A DNA stretch of 64,000 bases from Sphingomonas sp. PP-F2F-G114-C0414 (GCF_003688595.1 NZ_RCWT01000011.1:248001-312000); one strand, 5' to 3'. Positions 17,367 to 26,742 are shown, counted from the first letter of the stretch. Numbers and translations: made by a program. The notes: generated by a model from the sequence alone, not told the origin.

Positions 17367-18314
17367 TTAAACCCGCTTGCCGAACCAATGCGGCGTCACG
17401 TCCGCTTCGACCAGCGGATTGTCGGTGTCGACATGTCCCTCGGGATCGAGATGGATCAGTACCTCGACCTTGGGGAACGCGGTGCGGAGATTGCGCTCGA
17501 CCGCCTCGACGATGTCGTGCGCGTGTTCCACGGTCAGGTCGCGCGCGACCTCCATGTGGAACTGCGCGAAGTCGTGGCTGCCCGAGCGTCGCGTGCGGAA
17601 ATCGTGGATGCCGCGGATGCCGGGCTGGCGCGCCGCCACGTCGAGAAACTGCGTGCGCAGATCTTCGGGCCATTCCTTGTCCATCAGCTGGTCGATCGCG
17701 TTCGACGACGCCTGGAACGCGCCCCAGGCGAGCCACAACGCGATGACGATGCCGAAGATCGGATCCGCGCCGCTCCACCCGACATATTGATCGAGCACGA
17801 GCGCGACGATCACCGATCCGTTGAGCAGCACGTCGGACTGGTAGTGGACGTTGTCCGCCAGAATCGCGACCGAGCCCGTCTGGCGGATTATGCGGCGCTG
17901 ATAGGAAAGCAGGAACACCGTTGCGACGATCGCAATCACCGACACGCCGATGCCGAAATCGGCGCCGGTGGTCGGCTGCGGATCGCCGAACGCCAGGATC
18001 GCGCGCCACGCGATACCGACCGCCGACGCGGTGATCAGCATGACCTGGAACAGCGCGGCGAGCGCCTCCGCCTTGCCGTGGCCGAAGCGGTGGTCGTGGT
18101 CGGCCGGCGTCGCCGCGAGCCGCACGCCGTACAGCGTGACCAGCGACGCGAGCAGGTCGAGCGCGGTATCGGCGAGCGAGCCGAGCATCGCGACGGAGCC
18201 TGTCGACCACGCCGCAAAGCCCTTCAGCAGCAGCAGGAAACACGCCATCGCGACGCTGGCGAGCGCCGCGCGGGTTGCGAGAGGTATGACCCTGCGCCGT
18301 TCGTCCTGCGTCAT
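17367..18314 (-). CDS. Cation diffusion facilitator family transporter (FieF-like)
   Basis: This 315-residue inner-membrane exporter of divalent metals (probably Fe2+ or Zn2+, by proton antiport) has six predicted helices. The metal-site region [20 protein letters not shown] and the conserved [18 protein letters not shown] follow, and the C-terminal cytoplasmic domain ends with histidines ([14 protein letters not shown]). The start MTQDERRRV is supported by an ATGA overlap with the pdxH stop, so translation is coupled to pdxH. Metal specificity cannot be read from sequence alone. Confidence 0.93.
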   Translation of the reverse strand: MTQDERRRVIPLATRAALASVAMACFLLLLKGFAAWSTGSVAMLGSLADTALDLLASLVTLYGVRLAATPADHDHRFGHGKAEALAALFQVMLITASAVGIAWRAILAFGDPQPTTGADFGIGVSVIAIVATVFLLSYQRRIIRQTGSVAILADNVHYQSDVLLNGSVIVALVLDQYVGWSGADPIFGIVIALWLAWGAFQASSNAIDQLMDKEWPEDLRTQFLDVAARQPGIRGIHDFRTRRSGSHDFAQFHMEVARDLTVEHAHDIVEAVERNLRTAFPKVEVLIHLDPEGHVDTDNPLVEADVTPHWFGKRV

Positions 18315-18889
18315 GGGAACAACAACCCTTCGCTCCAGTTGCCGCCTTCGCGCGTGAACAGCCGCCGTTCGTGGAGCCGATGCGCACGGTCCTGCCAGAA
18401 CTCGATCCGCGTCGGCGTGACACGGTAGCCACCCCAATGCGGCGGCCTGGGCACGTCCTGCCCGTCGAACTTCGCGGTCATTTCGGCAAAGCGCTGCTCG
18501 AACGTCTCGCGACTGTCGAGCGGGCGCGATTGCTCCGACGCCCAGGCGCCAAGCTGCGAATCACGACCACGCGAGGCGAAATAGGCGTCCGACTCTTCGT
18601 CCGTCGCCCATGATACCGGGCCCTCGATGCGGATCTGACGGCGCAGCGACTTCCAATGGAACAGCAGTGCGCCCTGCGGATTGGCGGCGAGCTCGCCTGC
18701 CTTGCGACTTTCGCGGTTGGTATAGATCACGAAACCGTCGGGGCCGTGGCCTTTCAACAGCACCATGCGCACCGAAGGCCGCCCCTCGGCATCCGCCGTC
18801 GCGAGCGCGACCGCATTCGGGTCGTTCGGCTCGGACTGCTTGGCTTCGGCGTACCAGCTATCGAACAGTGTGAAGGGATCGTCTGACAT
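18311..18889 (-). CDS. pdxH: Pyridoxamine 5'-phosphate oxidase
   Basis: This FMN enzyme oxidises pyridoxamine or pyridoxine 5'-phosphate to the cofactor pyridoxal 5'-phosphate. Recognisable blocks are [34 protein letters not shown] and the C-terminal signature [20 protein letters not shown]. At 192 residues its length is normal when the start [13 protein letters not shown] is used; longer upstream extensions lack family similarity. The stop overlaps the start of the CDF transporter by four bases. It is divergent from ku, with 110 bases between them. Confidence 0.96.
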   Translation of the reverse strand: MSDDPFTLFDSWYAEAKQSEPNDPNAVALATADAEGRPSVRMVLLKGHGPDGFVIYTNRESRKAGELAANPQGALLFHWKSLRRQIRIEGPVSWATDEESDAYFASRGRDSQLGAWASEQSRPLDSRETFEQRFAEMTAKFDGQDVPRPPHWGGYRVTPTRIEFWQDRAHRLHERRLFTREGGNWSEGLLFP

Positions 18890-18999
18890 GCCGCGCGCCA
18901 TAGCGGGATTTGAGGCGGAACGAAACTTTGGAACGACTCCACCTCGCCGATGATTGATCCAGGTAATCGAATCGTTTCCGCAACGAAGGAACACGCAAG

Positions 19000-19881
19000 G
19001 TGGCAGCGCGCGCGTATTGGCAGGGACAGATTCGGCTGGCCCTCGTCTCGATCCCGGTCGAAATCTATTCCGCGACGAAATCCGGCGCGGCGGTGTCGTT
19101 CAAGCAGATCCACGAGCCGTCGGGCCAGCCGATCCATTACGACAAGGTCGTCACCGGCGTCGGGCCGGTCGATGCCGACGAGATCATGAAGGGGTACGAG
19201 GTCTCGAAGGGCGAATACGTGCTGCTTGAGCAGGACGAGATCGACGCGGTGAAGCTCGAGTCGAAGAAGACGCTGGAGCTGACCCAGTTCGTCGACGCGA
19301 GCGAGATCGACGTGCTGTATTACGAGAAGCCGTATTTCGTGGTGCCTGCCGACGATCTCGCGGAGGAGGCGTTCATCGTTCTGCGCGAGGCGTTGAAGCG
19401 GACGAAGAAGGTCGGGCTCGGCCAGCTCGCGATGCGCGGGCGCGAATATGTCGTGAGCCTCAAGCCGTGCGGACGCGGGATGGTGCTGGAGACGCTGCGC
19501 TACGCCGATGAGGTCCACAAGGCGCAAGGGTATTTCCGCGAGATCCCCGACGACAAGCCGTCCGAGGAACTGCTCGAACTCGCCGAGGCGCTGATCGAAA
19601 AGCGCAGCGCGGACTTCCATCCGCAGGAATTCCACGATCGCTATGTCGACGCGCTGAAGGACCTGATCGAACGCAAGCGCAAGTCGAACGGTAAGAAGAT
19701 CATCGAGGACAAGGATACGGGCGGGAAGACGGGATCGAACGTGGTCGATTTGATGGCTGCGTTGAAGAAGTCGATGGAGAAGAGTGGGGGGACTGCGGAG
19801 AAGGCGCCGGCGAAGAAGGCCCCCGCCAAGCGCGCGCCGGCAAAGACGGCGGCCAAAGCGCCAGCCAAAAAACGTGCTTAA
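19000..19881 (+). CDS. ku: Non-homologous end-joining protein Ku
   Basis: This 293-residue homodimeric Ku ring protein binds DNA double-strand ends and recruits LigD. The Ku core runs from [19 protein letters not shown] to about residue 230, and a lysine/alanine/proline-rich tail ([15 protein letters not shown]) follows, which in bacterial Ku modulates DNA binding and sliding. The start is GTG 19000, with Shine-Dalgarno AAGGA about 10 bases upstream. ligD follows in the same direction, separated only by a palindromic repeat, so the two form the bacterial NHEJ module. Confidence 0.97.
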   Translation: MAARAYWQGQIRLALVSIPVEIYSATKSGAAVSFKQIHEPSGQPIHYDKVVTGVGPVDADEIMKGYEVSKGEYVLLEQDEIDAVKLESKKTLELTQFVDASEIDVLYYEKPYFVVPADDLAEEAFIVLREALKRTKKVGLGQLAMRGREYVVSLKPCGRGMVLETLRYADEVHKAQGYFREIPDDKPSEELLELAEALIEKRSADFHPQEFHDRYVDALKDLIERKRKSNGKKIIEDKDTGGKTGSNVVDLMAALKKSMEKSGGTAEKAPAKKAPAKRAPAKTAAKAPAKKRA

Positions 19882-19882
19882 G

Positions 19883-19987
19883 CTCCCATCCCTGAAAGGG
19901 AGGGGTTGGGAGTGGGTCGCTCACCGTAATAGCGCCCCGCCCGCCAAGCGGCCGACCCACCCCCGGCCCCTCCCTTCCAGGGAGGGG
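19883..19987. repeat. Family F paired palindrome between ku and ligD
   Basis: Left arm CTCCCATCCCTGAAAGGGAG and right arm GGCCCCTCCCTTCCAGGGAG pair imperfectly around a spacer that includes GTGGGTCG/CGACCCAC. The final GGAGGGG (19981-19987) lies 5 bases before the ligD ATG and is its only plausible Shine-Dalgarno, so the repeat appears to provide the ribosome binding site. Confidence 0.75.
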
Positions 19988-19992
19988 TGAAG

Positions 19993-22506
19993 ATGGTCAA
20001 CGATCCCCTCGCTCTCTACAATGCCAAGCGGAACTTCACGAAAACCGCCGAACCCGCGGGCACGCTAGCCCCCGGCAACGGCAACAGCTTCATGGTCCAG
20101 AAGCACGACGCGACCCGCCTCCATTGGGACTTCCGCTTGGAGATCGACGGCGTCCTTAAAAGCTGGGCCGTCACCCGTGGTCCTAGCCTCGACCCCAACG
20201 AGAAACGCCTCGCCGTCCGCACCGAAGATCACCCGCTGAGCTACGCCACCTTTGAAGGTACGATCCCGGCGGGCGAGTATGGCGGCGGCACGGTGATGCT
20301 GTGGGACCGCGGCACCTGGTCGCCGATCAAGGGCAAGTCCGCCAAGGATCTCGACAAGGGCCATCTCCACTTCGTCCTCGATGGCGAGCGGATGAAGGGC
20401 GAATGGCTGCTGATCCGCCTGAAGCCCCGCGCGAAGGAGAAGCGCGAGAACTGGCTGCTGCGGAAGATCGACGATGCCGCGGCCGGCGGCACCGACACGC
20501 TGGTCGAGGAAGCGCTGACGAGCGTCTCGACCGGCCGCACGATGGTGGAGATCGAGGAGGGCAAATCCTCCCCGGCACGGGGAGGGGGACCAGCGAAGCT
20601 GGTGGAGGGGGCGGGCCGCAAGAGTACCGCCAGCCGTAAAGGTGTCGCCAGCGCCAAGCCCCCCTTCACCACCGCGAAAGGTCCCGGCGGTCCCCCTCCC
20701 CGTGCCGGGGAGGAATTTCGGGACCTACAACTCTGCACCCTCGTCGACGCCGTCCCCACCGGCTCCGCTTGGCTCCACGAAGTGAAATACGACGGCTACC
20801 GTGCACTGATCTCCGTCGCCAACGGCAAGGCCAAGGTCTTCACCCGCACCGGCCTCGACTGGACCGACAAGTTCGCCGCGATCGCCGACGCCGCCGCGCA
20901 GCTCCCCGTAAAATCCGCGCTGATCGACGGAGAGATCGTCGCGTTCAAGGACGGCCACCCCGATTTCTCGACGCTGAAGGACGCGATCTCCGCGGGCGGC
21001 GACATGACGCTGTTCGCGTTCGACCTGCTCGAACTCGACGGCGAAGACCTTACCGGCCTCTCCAATCTCGACCGCAAGGCGCGGCTGCAGCCGCTGATCC
21101 CCGAGAACGAGGACCGTCTCCGCTACTCCGACCACGTGATCGGCGCAGGCGAGCAACTGTTCGAGACGATGTGCCGCGAAGGCCTCGAAGGCATCGTCTC
21201 GAAACGCGCCGACGCGCCGTATGCGGGCAAGCGGACCAAGGCGTGGCTCAAGGTCAAATGCACGCACCGCCAGGAATTCGTGATCGTCGGCTGGCTGCCG
21301 TCGGACAAGAAACGCGGCTTCAAGTCGCTGTTGCTCGGCGTCCGCGAGGGCAAAGGCTATCGGTATGCGGGGAAGGTCGGCACCGGGTTCGACCAGGCGT
21401 TGATGGACGAGATCCGCGACAAGCTCGACGCGCTCGACCGCAAGACGCCGACGGTCGAAGCCCCCAAGGCAGCGGTCCGCGGCGCGAAATGGGTGACGCC
21501 GAAACTGGTCGCGGAGGTCGCCTTTGCCGAAGTCACCCCCGACGGCGTGCTGCGCCATTCGAGCTTCATCGGCCTGCGCGAGGACAAGGCGGCGAAGGAC
21601 GTCGTCGCCGAGACCCCTGCCCCGCTGCCAGACGCCCGGCCCGAGACGAGCATCAAGGTCAGCAGCCGCGACCGCGTGATCTTCGACAGGTCGGACGTCA
21701 CCAAGGGCGATCTCGCCGATTATTACGTCGCGGTCTCGGGGATCATGCTCCCGGTTGCAGGCAATCGCCCGATCAGCCTCGTCCGCTGCCCCCAGGGCCG
21801 CTCGCGCGCGTGCTTCTTCCAGAAACACGACGCGGGGAGCTTCGGCGACGCGGTGCATCAGGTGCCGATCCGCGAGAAGGACGGCTCGACCGAGGACTAT
21901 CTGTACGTCGACGATGCCGACGGGCTGGTCGCGTGCGTGCAGATGGGGACGATCGAGTTCCACGGCTGGGGATCGTCGAACGCGACCTTGGAGAAGCCGG
22001 ACCGGCTGATATTCGATCTCGACCCGGACGAGGGGCTCGACTTCGGCGACACCAAGAAGGCGGCCGAACATCTGAAAAACCAGCTCGCCGAACTCGGGCT
22101 GGTCAGCTTCCCGATGCTCTCGGGCGGCAAGGGCGTGCACGTGGTCGTGCCGCTGACGCCGGACGCGGAATGGCCGGCGGTGAAGGACTTCGCCGATCGC
22201 TTCGCGCGGGCGATGGCGGGGGCGGATCCCGACCGCTTCGTCGCGACAATGGCGAAGGCCAAGCGGAAGGGGCGGATCTTCATCGACTGGCTGCGCAACC
22301 AGCGCGGGGCGACCGCGGTGATGCCGTATTCGGCGCGGGCGAGAGCGGGGGCGCCGGTGGCGGCACCGGTGTCTTGGACCGAGTTGCGGGATATCGAGAC
22401 GGCCGCGAGATGGGGTGTGCGGGATGGGGCGGAGTTGATCGCGCGGGCTGGGTCGCGGGCGCTGGCGGGTTGGGGTGTGGCGGATCAGGTGCTGCCGGAT
22501 CTTTGA
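19993..22506 (+). CDS. ligD: Multifunctional DNA ligase D (phosphoesterase, ligase, polymerase)
   Basis: LigD (837 residues) processes, fills and seals DNA ends with Ku. Domains in order are the 3'-phosphoesterase (about 25-150, MVQKHDATRLHWDFRLEIDG), the ATP-dependent ligase (about 242-540, catalytic Lys265 in HEVKYDGYRA, downstream EGIVSKRADAPY) and the primase-polymerase (about 565-830, LIFDLDPDEGLDFGDTKKAA and SGGKGVHVVVPL). The order is as in Pseudomonas LigD. The linker (about 192-241) is encoded by a palindromic repeat inserted in frame. The start is ATG 19993; GTG 19987 is also in frame but overlaps the Shine-Dalgarno. Confidence 0.97.
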   Translation: MVNDPLALYNAKRNFTKTAEPAGTLAPGNGNSFMVQKHDATRLHWDFRLEIDGVLKSWAVTRGPSLDPNEKRLAVRTEDHPLSYATFEGTIPAGEYGGGTVMLWDRGTWSPIKGKSAKDLDKGHLHFVLDGERMKGEWLLIRLKPRAKEKRENWLLRKIDDAAAGGTDTLVEEALTSVSTGRTMVEIEEGKSSPARGGGPAKLVEGAGRKSTASRKGVASAKPPFTTAKGPGGPPPRAGEEFRDLQLCTLVDAVPTGSAWLHEVKYDGYRALISVANGKAKVFTRTGLDWTDKFAAIADAAAQLPVKSALIDGEIVAFKDGHPDFSTLKDAISAGGDMTLFAFDLLELDGEDLTGLSNLDRKARLQPLIPENEDRLRYSDHVIGAGEQLFETMCREGLEGIVSKRADAPYAGKRTKAWLKVKCTHRQEFVIVGWLPSDKKRGFKSLLLGVREGKGYRYAGKVGTGFDQALMDEIRDKLDALDRKTPTVEAPKAAVRGAKWVTPKLVAEVAFAEVTPDGVLRHSSFIGLREDKAAKDVVAETPAPLPDARPETSIKVSSRDRVIFDRSDVTKGDLADYYVAVSGIMLPVAGNRPISLVRCPQGRSRACFFQKHDAGSFGDAVHQVPIREKDGSTEDYLYVDDADGLVACVQMGTIEFHGWGSSNATLEKPDRLIFDLDPDEGLDFGDTKKAAEHLKNQLAELGLVSFPMLSGGKGVHVVVPLTPDAEWPAVKDFADRFARAMAGADPDRFVATMAKAKRKGRIFIDWLRNQRGATAVMPYSARARAGAPVAAPVSWTELRDIETAARWGVRDGAELIARAGSRALAGWGVADQVLPDL
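20567..20714. repeat. Family G palindromic element inside ligD
   Basis: The 26-base ends at 20567-20592 and 20689-20714 are perfect inverted repeats, and inner sequences (CTGGTGGAGGGGGC and its imperfect complement) pair as well. The element is of the same type as the intergenic palindromes but lies within the coding region. It encodes a Pro/Gly/Lys-rich linker (SSPARGGGPAKLVEGAG ... GPGGPPPRAGEE) between the phosphoesterase and ligase domains, with the frame kept open. Confidence 0.85.
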
Positions 22507-22538
22507 GCCATTCCCCCTCCCCACAACCACAACCATAA

Positions 22539-22645
22539 CCACCCCGGCGAAGGCCGGGGCCCAATTGGCAAGGTGGTGGTAACGGAGCGATGCTCTTCAT
22601 TATCGCCGTCCCCCAATTGGGCCCCGGCCTTCGCCGGGGTGGTGG
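22539..22645. repeat. Family D paired palindrome
   Basis: ACCACCCCGGCGAAGGCCGG with GGGCCCAATTGG on the left and CCAATTGGGCCCCGGCCTTC with GCCGGGGTGGTGG on the right form a long inverted repeat of over 30 bases. It lies after ligD in the 339-base gap before the ATP-grasp gene. The T run after the right arm makes it a possible terminator for ligD. Confidence 0.8.
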
Positions 22646-22674
22646 TTTTTGGAGGCGACAGTTTGCCCCCTTAC

Positions 22675-22755
22675 TGTTCCCTCGCGAACGCGGGGGTCCA
22701 GGGTAACTGCACGCAGCGCTTGGGATTCCTGGGGCCCCGCGTTCGCGAGGGAACA
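22675..22755. repeat. Family E paired palindrome
   Basis: GTTCCCTCGCGAACGCGGGG (left) and CCCCGCGTTCGCGAGGGAAC (right) are inverted copies around a spacer of about 40 bases. The element sits directly after family D in the same gap. The remaining 90 bases before the next gene show nothing else. Confidence 0.8.
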
Positions 22756-22845
22756 AGAGTAAGGTATGACCCGAAGCGACAATTTATGTTGCACCGCCGC
22801 GTCGAAAGGTGAAACACCGCCGCCTGTATTCGGGGGCTTGAGGCA

Positions 22846-25323
22846 TTGGACACGGCGACGCACACCGCGCCCCTTTTCGACGCGATGATCCATGCCGAGC
22901 GCTGGATCGCCGACTATTGCGCGCGCACCACTGGCGCCGACGTGCTCTGCAAGGACGCCGACCCCGCCTGGGCGGCGATGTTCGCCGAGCTCGCGATGGT
23001 CGCCTCGGACGACCTCGGCCACATCCGCGAACGCGTCCAGCGGCATGCGGTCGACATTGGCACCGGCTTCCGCATCGCCGACGAACCCGACGAGCGCCCC
23101 TGGCCGGTCTCGCCCGTACCCTTGCTGATCGAGGCCGGCGAATGGTCCGGCATCGAGCGCGGCGTGATCGAGCGCGCGACGTTGATGGAGACGGTGATCG
23201 CCGACCTCTACGGCGAGGGAAAGCTGGTCGCGGAGGGCCATATCCCCGCCGCGCTGGTCACCGGCAGCCCGTTCTTCCTGCGACCGATGGTCGGGCTCGA
23301 CCCGCCCGGCGGCAGGCACCTCGATTTCATCGCGATCGATCTCGGTCGCGGGCCGACCGGCGAGTGGCGCGTGCTCGCCGATCACCTCCGCGCACCCGCT
23401 GGTGCGGGGTACGCGCTGGAGAACCGCATCGCCGTCAGCCGCACGCTCGGCGGTTTGCAGGATCGGCTCAACGTCCAGCGCCACGCGCCGTTCTTCGCAG
23501 CCTTCCGCGCCGGGATCGCGGCGATGTGCAAGCGGACCGACCCGCGGATCGGGCTGCTCACCCCCGGCCGGTTCAACCCGAGTTATCCCGAGCAAGCGCA
23601 CCTCGCGCGCTATCTCGGGCTGTTGCTGGTCGAGGGCGCCGATCTCGCCGCGCTGGAGGACAAGGTCTATGTCCGCACCATCGGCGGGCTCAAGCGGATC
23701 GATGCGCTGTGGCGGCGGCTCGACCCGCGACTGCTCGATCCGCTGGCGTTCGACACGCATTCGCAGATCGGCGTGCCCGGGCTGATCGACGCGTACGCGG
23801 CCGGCAACGTTGTGCTATCGAACGCGCCGGGCTCGGCCGTGCTGGAGGCGCCGGCGTTCTCCGCGTTCCTCCCGCAGCTTGCGAAGTCGCTGCTCGGCGA
23901 GGACCTGCTGCTCCCCAACATCGCGACGTGGTGGTGCGGGCAGGACGGCGCGCGGGCGCAGGTCGAGGCGAATTTCGATCGCCTGCTGATCGGTCCGGCG
24001 TTCCATTCGCGCCCTCTCGGCATGACCGGCGGCCCGGTCACGGGGGCCGACATCACCGGCGAGGACCGGACGCGTCTGCTTGCCGACATGGCGAATCGGC
24101 CGCAGGATTATGTCGGGCAGGAACTGGTCCAGCTCTCGACGATGCCGGTCGTGGTCGGCGATGCGCTGGTCCCCCGCCCCTTCACCCTGCGCGTGTTCGC
24201 AGCGCGTAACGGCGACGGCGAATGGACCGTCCTCCCCGGCGGATTCGCGCGGATCGGCGAGCATCCCGACGCGCGGGCGGCGGTGATGGGCGAAGGCATC
24301 TGGTCCGCGGACGTCTGCATCTATGGCGCCGAGCCGGTCGCGCCGGTGTCGCTGCTGACCGCCGCGGACTCACTCCAGGTGCGGCGCAATCCGGGGACGT
24401 TGCCGAGCCGGGTGGCGGACAATTTCTACTGGCTCGGGCGCTATCTGGAGCGGGGTGAGGCTCTGCTCGGCGCGATCCGGGTGATGCTTGGCAATTCGAT
24501 CGACGTCGACGGGGGTGCCGTGCTGTCGCCCACTACGGTGGGCAAGCTGGTCGGGCTGATCGTCGGGGCGGGTAGCGCGCCGCACCCGCCGAGCTTGCGC
24601 CGCGCCGACCTGACCGCGCTCGCGCGGACCGCGATGGAGGATGAGCGCTGGCAGTCGATCCTGACGCTCAACCGCCACGCGCGCGAGATCGGCGAAGGCT
24701 CGCGCGATCGCTTGTCGGCGGACATGGTGCGGTTGCTCGAGGCGCCCTTCCCGACGCATCGCGGGATGCTGGAGCGGGCCGGGTCGCTGCAACGGCGGTA
24801 CGCGGCGATCGCGGGGCTATCGGCGGAGCATATGGGGCGGACGGCGGCGTGGCGTTTCCACGATCTCGGGCGGCGGATTGAGCGGGCGATGGCGATGGCG
24901 CGGGCGATCCGGTTGTTCGGGATGCCGGGGGCGTCGCCGGACGATCTGTCGGTGCTGCTCGACCTTGCCGACAGCCAGATCAGTTATCGCCAGCGCTATC
25001 CGACCGGGATCGCGCGCGTGCCGGTGATGGATCTGGTGGCGCTCGATCCAGGCAATCCGCGCAGCCTCGCGTTTTCGGCGGAGCGGATCGCGGCGCGACT
25101 GGCGGAGTTGCCGGTGCTGAGCGACGACGAAATGGCGGAGCCGCAACAGGCGCAGGCGACCGGGCTGCAGGCGATCGTGATGACCGCGACCGCGGCGGAA
25201 CTGAATGCGGAGACGCTGGGGGATATCGAGCGGCGTCTCGGCGCGGTGTCGGATGCGCTGGCGCGGCGGTATTTCCTGCAAGGGGCCGAGCCGTTGCGGA
25301 CTAGCGGGCTGACGTTGGCGTGA
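22846..25323 (+). CDS. Circularly permuted ATP-grasp protein fused to alpha-E domain
   Basis: This 825-residue fusion carries two domains usually encoded by adjacent genes. Residues about 70-500 are a circularly permuted type 2 ATP-grasp domain (RVLADHLRAPAGAGYALENR, LLTPGRFNPSYPEQAHLARY, ATWWCGQ), predicted to form amide or peptide-like bonds with ATP. From about residue 520 the alpha-E (DUF403) domain begins (RVADNFYWLGRYLERGEALL). The transglutaminase-like gene follows in the same direction, as in many bacteria, where the trio is predicted to make or modify a peptide; the product is unknown. The start is TTG 22846, which is uncertain. Confidence 0.88.
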   Translation: MDTATHTAPLFDAMIHAERWIADYCARTTGADVLCKDADPAWAAMFAELAMVASDDLGHIRERVQRHAVDIGTGFRIADEPDERPWPVSPVPLLIEAGEWSGIERGVIERATLMETVIADLYGEGKLVAEGHIPAALVTGSPFFLRPMVGLDPPGGRHLDFIAIDLGRGPTGEWRVLADHLRAPAGAGYALENRIAVSRTLGGLQDRLNVQRHAPFFAAFRAGIAAMCKRTDPRIGLLTPGRFNPSYPEQAHLARYLGLLLVEGADLAALEDKVYVRTIGGLKRIDALWRRLDPRLLDPLAFDTHSQIGVPGLIDAYAAGNVVLSNAPGSAVLEAPAFSAFLPQLAKSLLGEDLLLPNIATWWCGQDGARAQVEANFDRLLIGPAFHSRPLGMTGGPVTGADITGEDRTRLLADMANRPQDYVGQELVQLSTMPVVVGDALVPRPFTLRVFAARNGDGEWTVLPGGFARIGEHPDARAAVMGEGIWSADVCIYGAEPVAPVSLLTAADSLQVRRNPGTLPSRVADNFYWLGRYLERGEALLGAIRVMLGNSIDVDGGAVLSPTTVGKLVGLIVGAGSAPHPPSLRRADLTALARTAMEDERWQSILTLNRHAREIGEGSRDRLSADMVRLLEAPFPTHRGMLERAGSLQRRYAAIAGLSAEHMGRTAAWRFHDLGRRIERAMAMARAIRLFGMPGASPDDLSVLLDLADSQISYRQRYPTGIARVPVMDLVALDPGNPRSLAFSAERIAARLAELPVLSDDEMAEPQQAQATGLQAIVMTATAAELNAETLGDIERRLGAVSDALARRYFLQGAEPLRTSGLTLA

Positions 25324-25348
25324 GGGTGGGCGTGACTGTGCGCGGCCT

Positions 25349-25452
25349 ACTCCCTCTCCCCTCCGGGGAGAGGGTCGGGGTGAGGGGCAGCCAAGCAATG
25401 CTGCGCCTGGAACAGCCCCTCACCCCAGCCCTCTCCCCGGAGGGGAGAGGGG
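25349..25452. repeat. Family B paired palindrome, copy 1
   Basis: CTCCCCTCCGGGGAGAGGGT then CGGGGTGAGGGG on the left is inverted on the right as CCCCTCACCCCAGCCCTCTC then CCCGGAGGGGAGAGG. The spacer is about 25 bases. It lies between the ATP-grasp fusion and the transglutaminase genes, 46 bases before the latter's start. Confidence 0.88.
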
Positions 25453-25498
25453 GCAAGAAGAGAGCGTCCCTCTCAGCTACGGGCATCGGTTTGCGGTC

Positions 25499-26392
25499 AT
25501 GATCTACGATATTCGCCACGTTACGACGTTCGATTATGGCGCGAGCGTGAAGTTTGCGCGGTGCAATCTGCGGTTGAAGCCGATCGACTGGCCGGGGCAG
25601 CATCTGGATAGCTATGCGCTGTCGGTGCATCCGGCCGGGCGTACCAGCACGGCGCGGGCGGAGGCGGGGCTGGCCAACGTGACGCGATTGGTCGTCGACA
25701 GCCCGGTTCGCCACCTGACGATCGAGAGCCGGTCGCGGATGACGGTGGACCGCCTCGTGCCCGTGCCCGATGCCAGCGATCCGACGCTAGGCGAGATAGC
25801 GGCGATGGCGCGGGCGAGCACCGATCTCTCCGCGGCGAGCCCGGCGAATTACATCTATCCCTCGCCGCTGATCCCGCTCGACCAGGCGATCGCGGACTAT
25901 TGCGCGGTCGATCTCGATCCTTCGCGGGGGGCGCTGGAGGCCGGGATCACGCTCGCGCGCCGGATCCAGGTTGAGTTCGAGTTCGACGCCGACGCGACGC
26001 TCGTCGATACGACGCCGCACGAGGCGTTCCTCCAGCGCAAGGGCGTGTGCCAGGATTTTGCGCAGATCATGATCACAGGGCTACGCGCGGCGGGGCTGCC
26101 TGCGGCGTATGCGTCGGGGTATATCCGGACGATCCCGCCCGAGGGTCAGCCGCGGCTGGTCGGGGCGGATGCGACGCATGCCTGGGTGCTGCTGTGGTGC
26201 GGGCCGGTGCGCGGCTGGGTCGGGGTCGATCCGACCAACGGGATCTGGATGGCGAGCGATCACATCGTGATGGCGGTTGGGCGGGATTATGCCGAGATCG
26301 CGCCGGTCGACGGGGTGGTGCTCGGGTCGGGGGCGCAGAACATGGATGTTAGTGTCGACGTTGCGCCGTTGGAGGATACCCAACTCTCCTAA
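25499..26392 (+). CDS. Transglutaminase family protein
   Basis: This 297-residue protein has the bacterial transglutaminase N-terminal beta domain (MIYDIRHVTTFDYGASVKFA) followed by the cysteine-protease-like core. The catalytic triad is visible: Cys184 in GVCQDFAQI, His227 in ATHAWVLLW and Asp244 in VGVDPTNG. No signal peptide is present, so it acts in the cytoplasm. Such proteins are hydrolases or amidotransferases of uncertain substrate. The location directly after the ATP-grasp/alpha-E fusion suggests a shared pathway in which one enzyme makes and the other trims or transfers a peptide bond (inference). Confidence 0.92.
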   Translation: MIYDIRHVTTFDYGASVKFARCNLRLKPIDWPGQHLDSYALSVHPAGRTSTARAEAGLANVTRLVVDSPVRHLTIESRSRMTVDRLVPVPDASDPTLGEIAAMARASTDLSAASPANYIYPSPLIPLDQAIADYCAVDLDPSRGALEAGITLARRIQVEFEFDADATLVDTTPHEAFLQRKGVCQDFAQIMITGLRAAGLPAAYASGYIRTIPPEGQPRLVGADATHAWVLLWCGPVRGWVGVDPTNGIWMASDHIVMAVGRDYAEIAPVDGVVLGSGAQNMDVSVDVAPLEDTQLS

Positions 26393-26400
26393 CCCACTCC

Positions 26401-26495
26401 GTCACCCCGGACCTGTTCCGGGGTCCACCGTTCCGCGTACTCAGCTTTCCCGATTGTGCGGAACCGTGGATGCCGGAACGAGCCCGGCATGACCG
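26401..26495. repeat. Family C paired palindrome, copy 1
   Basis: GTCACCCCGGACCTGTTCCG begins the left arm and TGCCGGAACGAGCCCGGCAT ends the right arm, with CCACCGTTCCGC and its inverted counterpart between. Copies are at 37511-37609 and 57713-57810. This one is in the gap between the convergent transglutaminase and small-protein genes. Confidence 0.85.
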
Positions 26496-26507
26496 AATGG
26501 GTGGATC

Positions 26508-26648
26508 TTACTTCTCGTCGTGCGGGTTCGGATACGAGCCGCCGCCACTCTCGCCGCCCTTGTCCTTGGCCGGCGCGTTGTTCACGCCGTCCTTCTCCTT
26601 CGCACCGTCGTCGTTCTTGGGCACGCCCTGCATCGGTTGTTTGGTCAT
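26508..26648 (-). CDS. Small hydrophilic protein, 46 residues
   Basis: The frame from ATG 26648 to TAA encodes MTKQPMQGVPKNDDGAKEKD, then GVNNAPAKDKGGESGGGSYP and NPHDEK. A strong Shine-Dalgarno (AGAGGA on the minus strand) lies 6 bases before the ATG, which makes it a credible gene despite its size. The product is very rich in Lys, Asp, Gly and Asn, has no hydrophobic segment and should be disordered, as are some desiccation- or stress-related small proteins. It is divergent from the DnaJ-like gene, 94 bases away. I do not recognise a named family. Confidence 0.65.
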   Translation of the reverse strand: MTKQPMQGVPKNDDGAKEKDGVNNAPAKDKGGESGGGSYPNPHDEK

Positions 26649-26742
26649 GATCGTTCCTCTCGTGCAACCAAACACCCCGCGCGCAATTGCGTTGCGGACG
26701 CGCTCGCCCCACATAGACGCGCAAGTTAGAATGGGGACCTAA

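Noticed and set aside
20725-22542. Long minus-strand frame opposite ligD
   Set aside because: Composition is Arg/His/Leu-rich with no motif, and ligD on the plus strand has all of its catalytic motifs.
25349-25452. Family B repeats considered as a CRISPR array
   Set aside because: The copies are paired inverted units scattered in single gaps, not regularly spaced direct repeats with unique spacers, and no cas gene is present.
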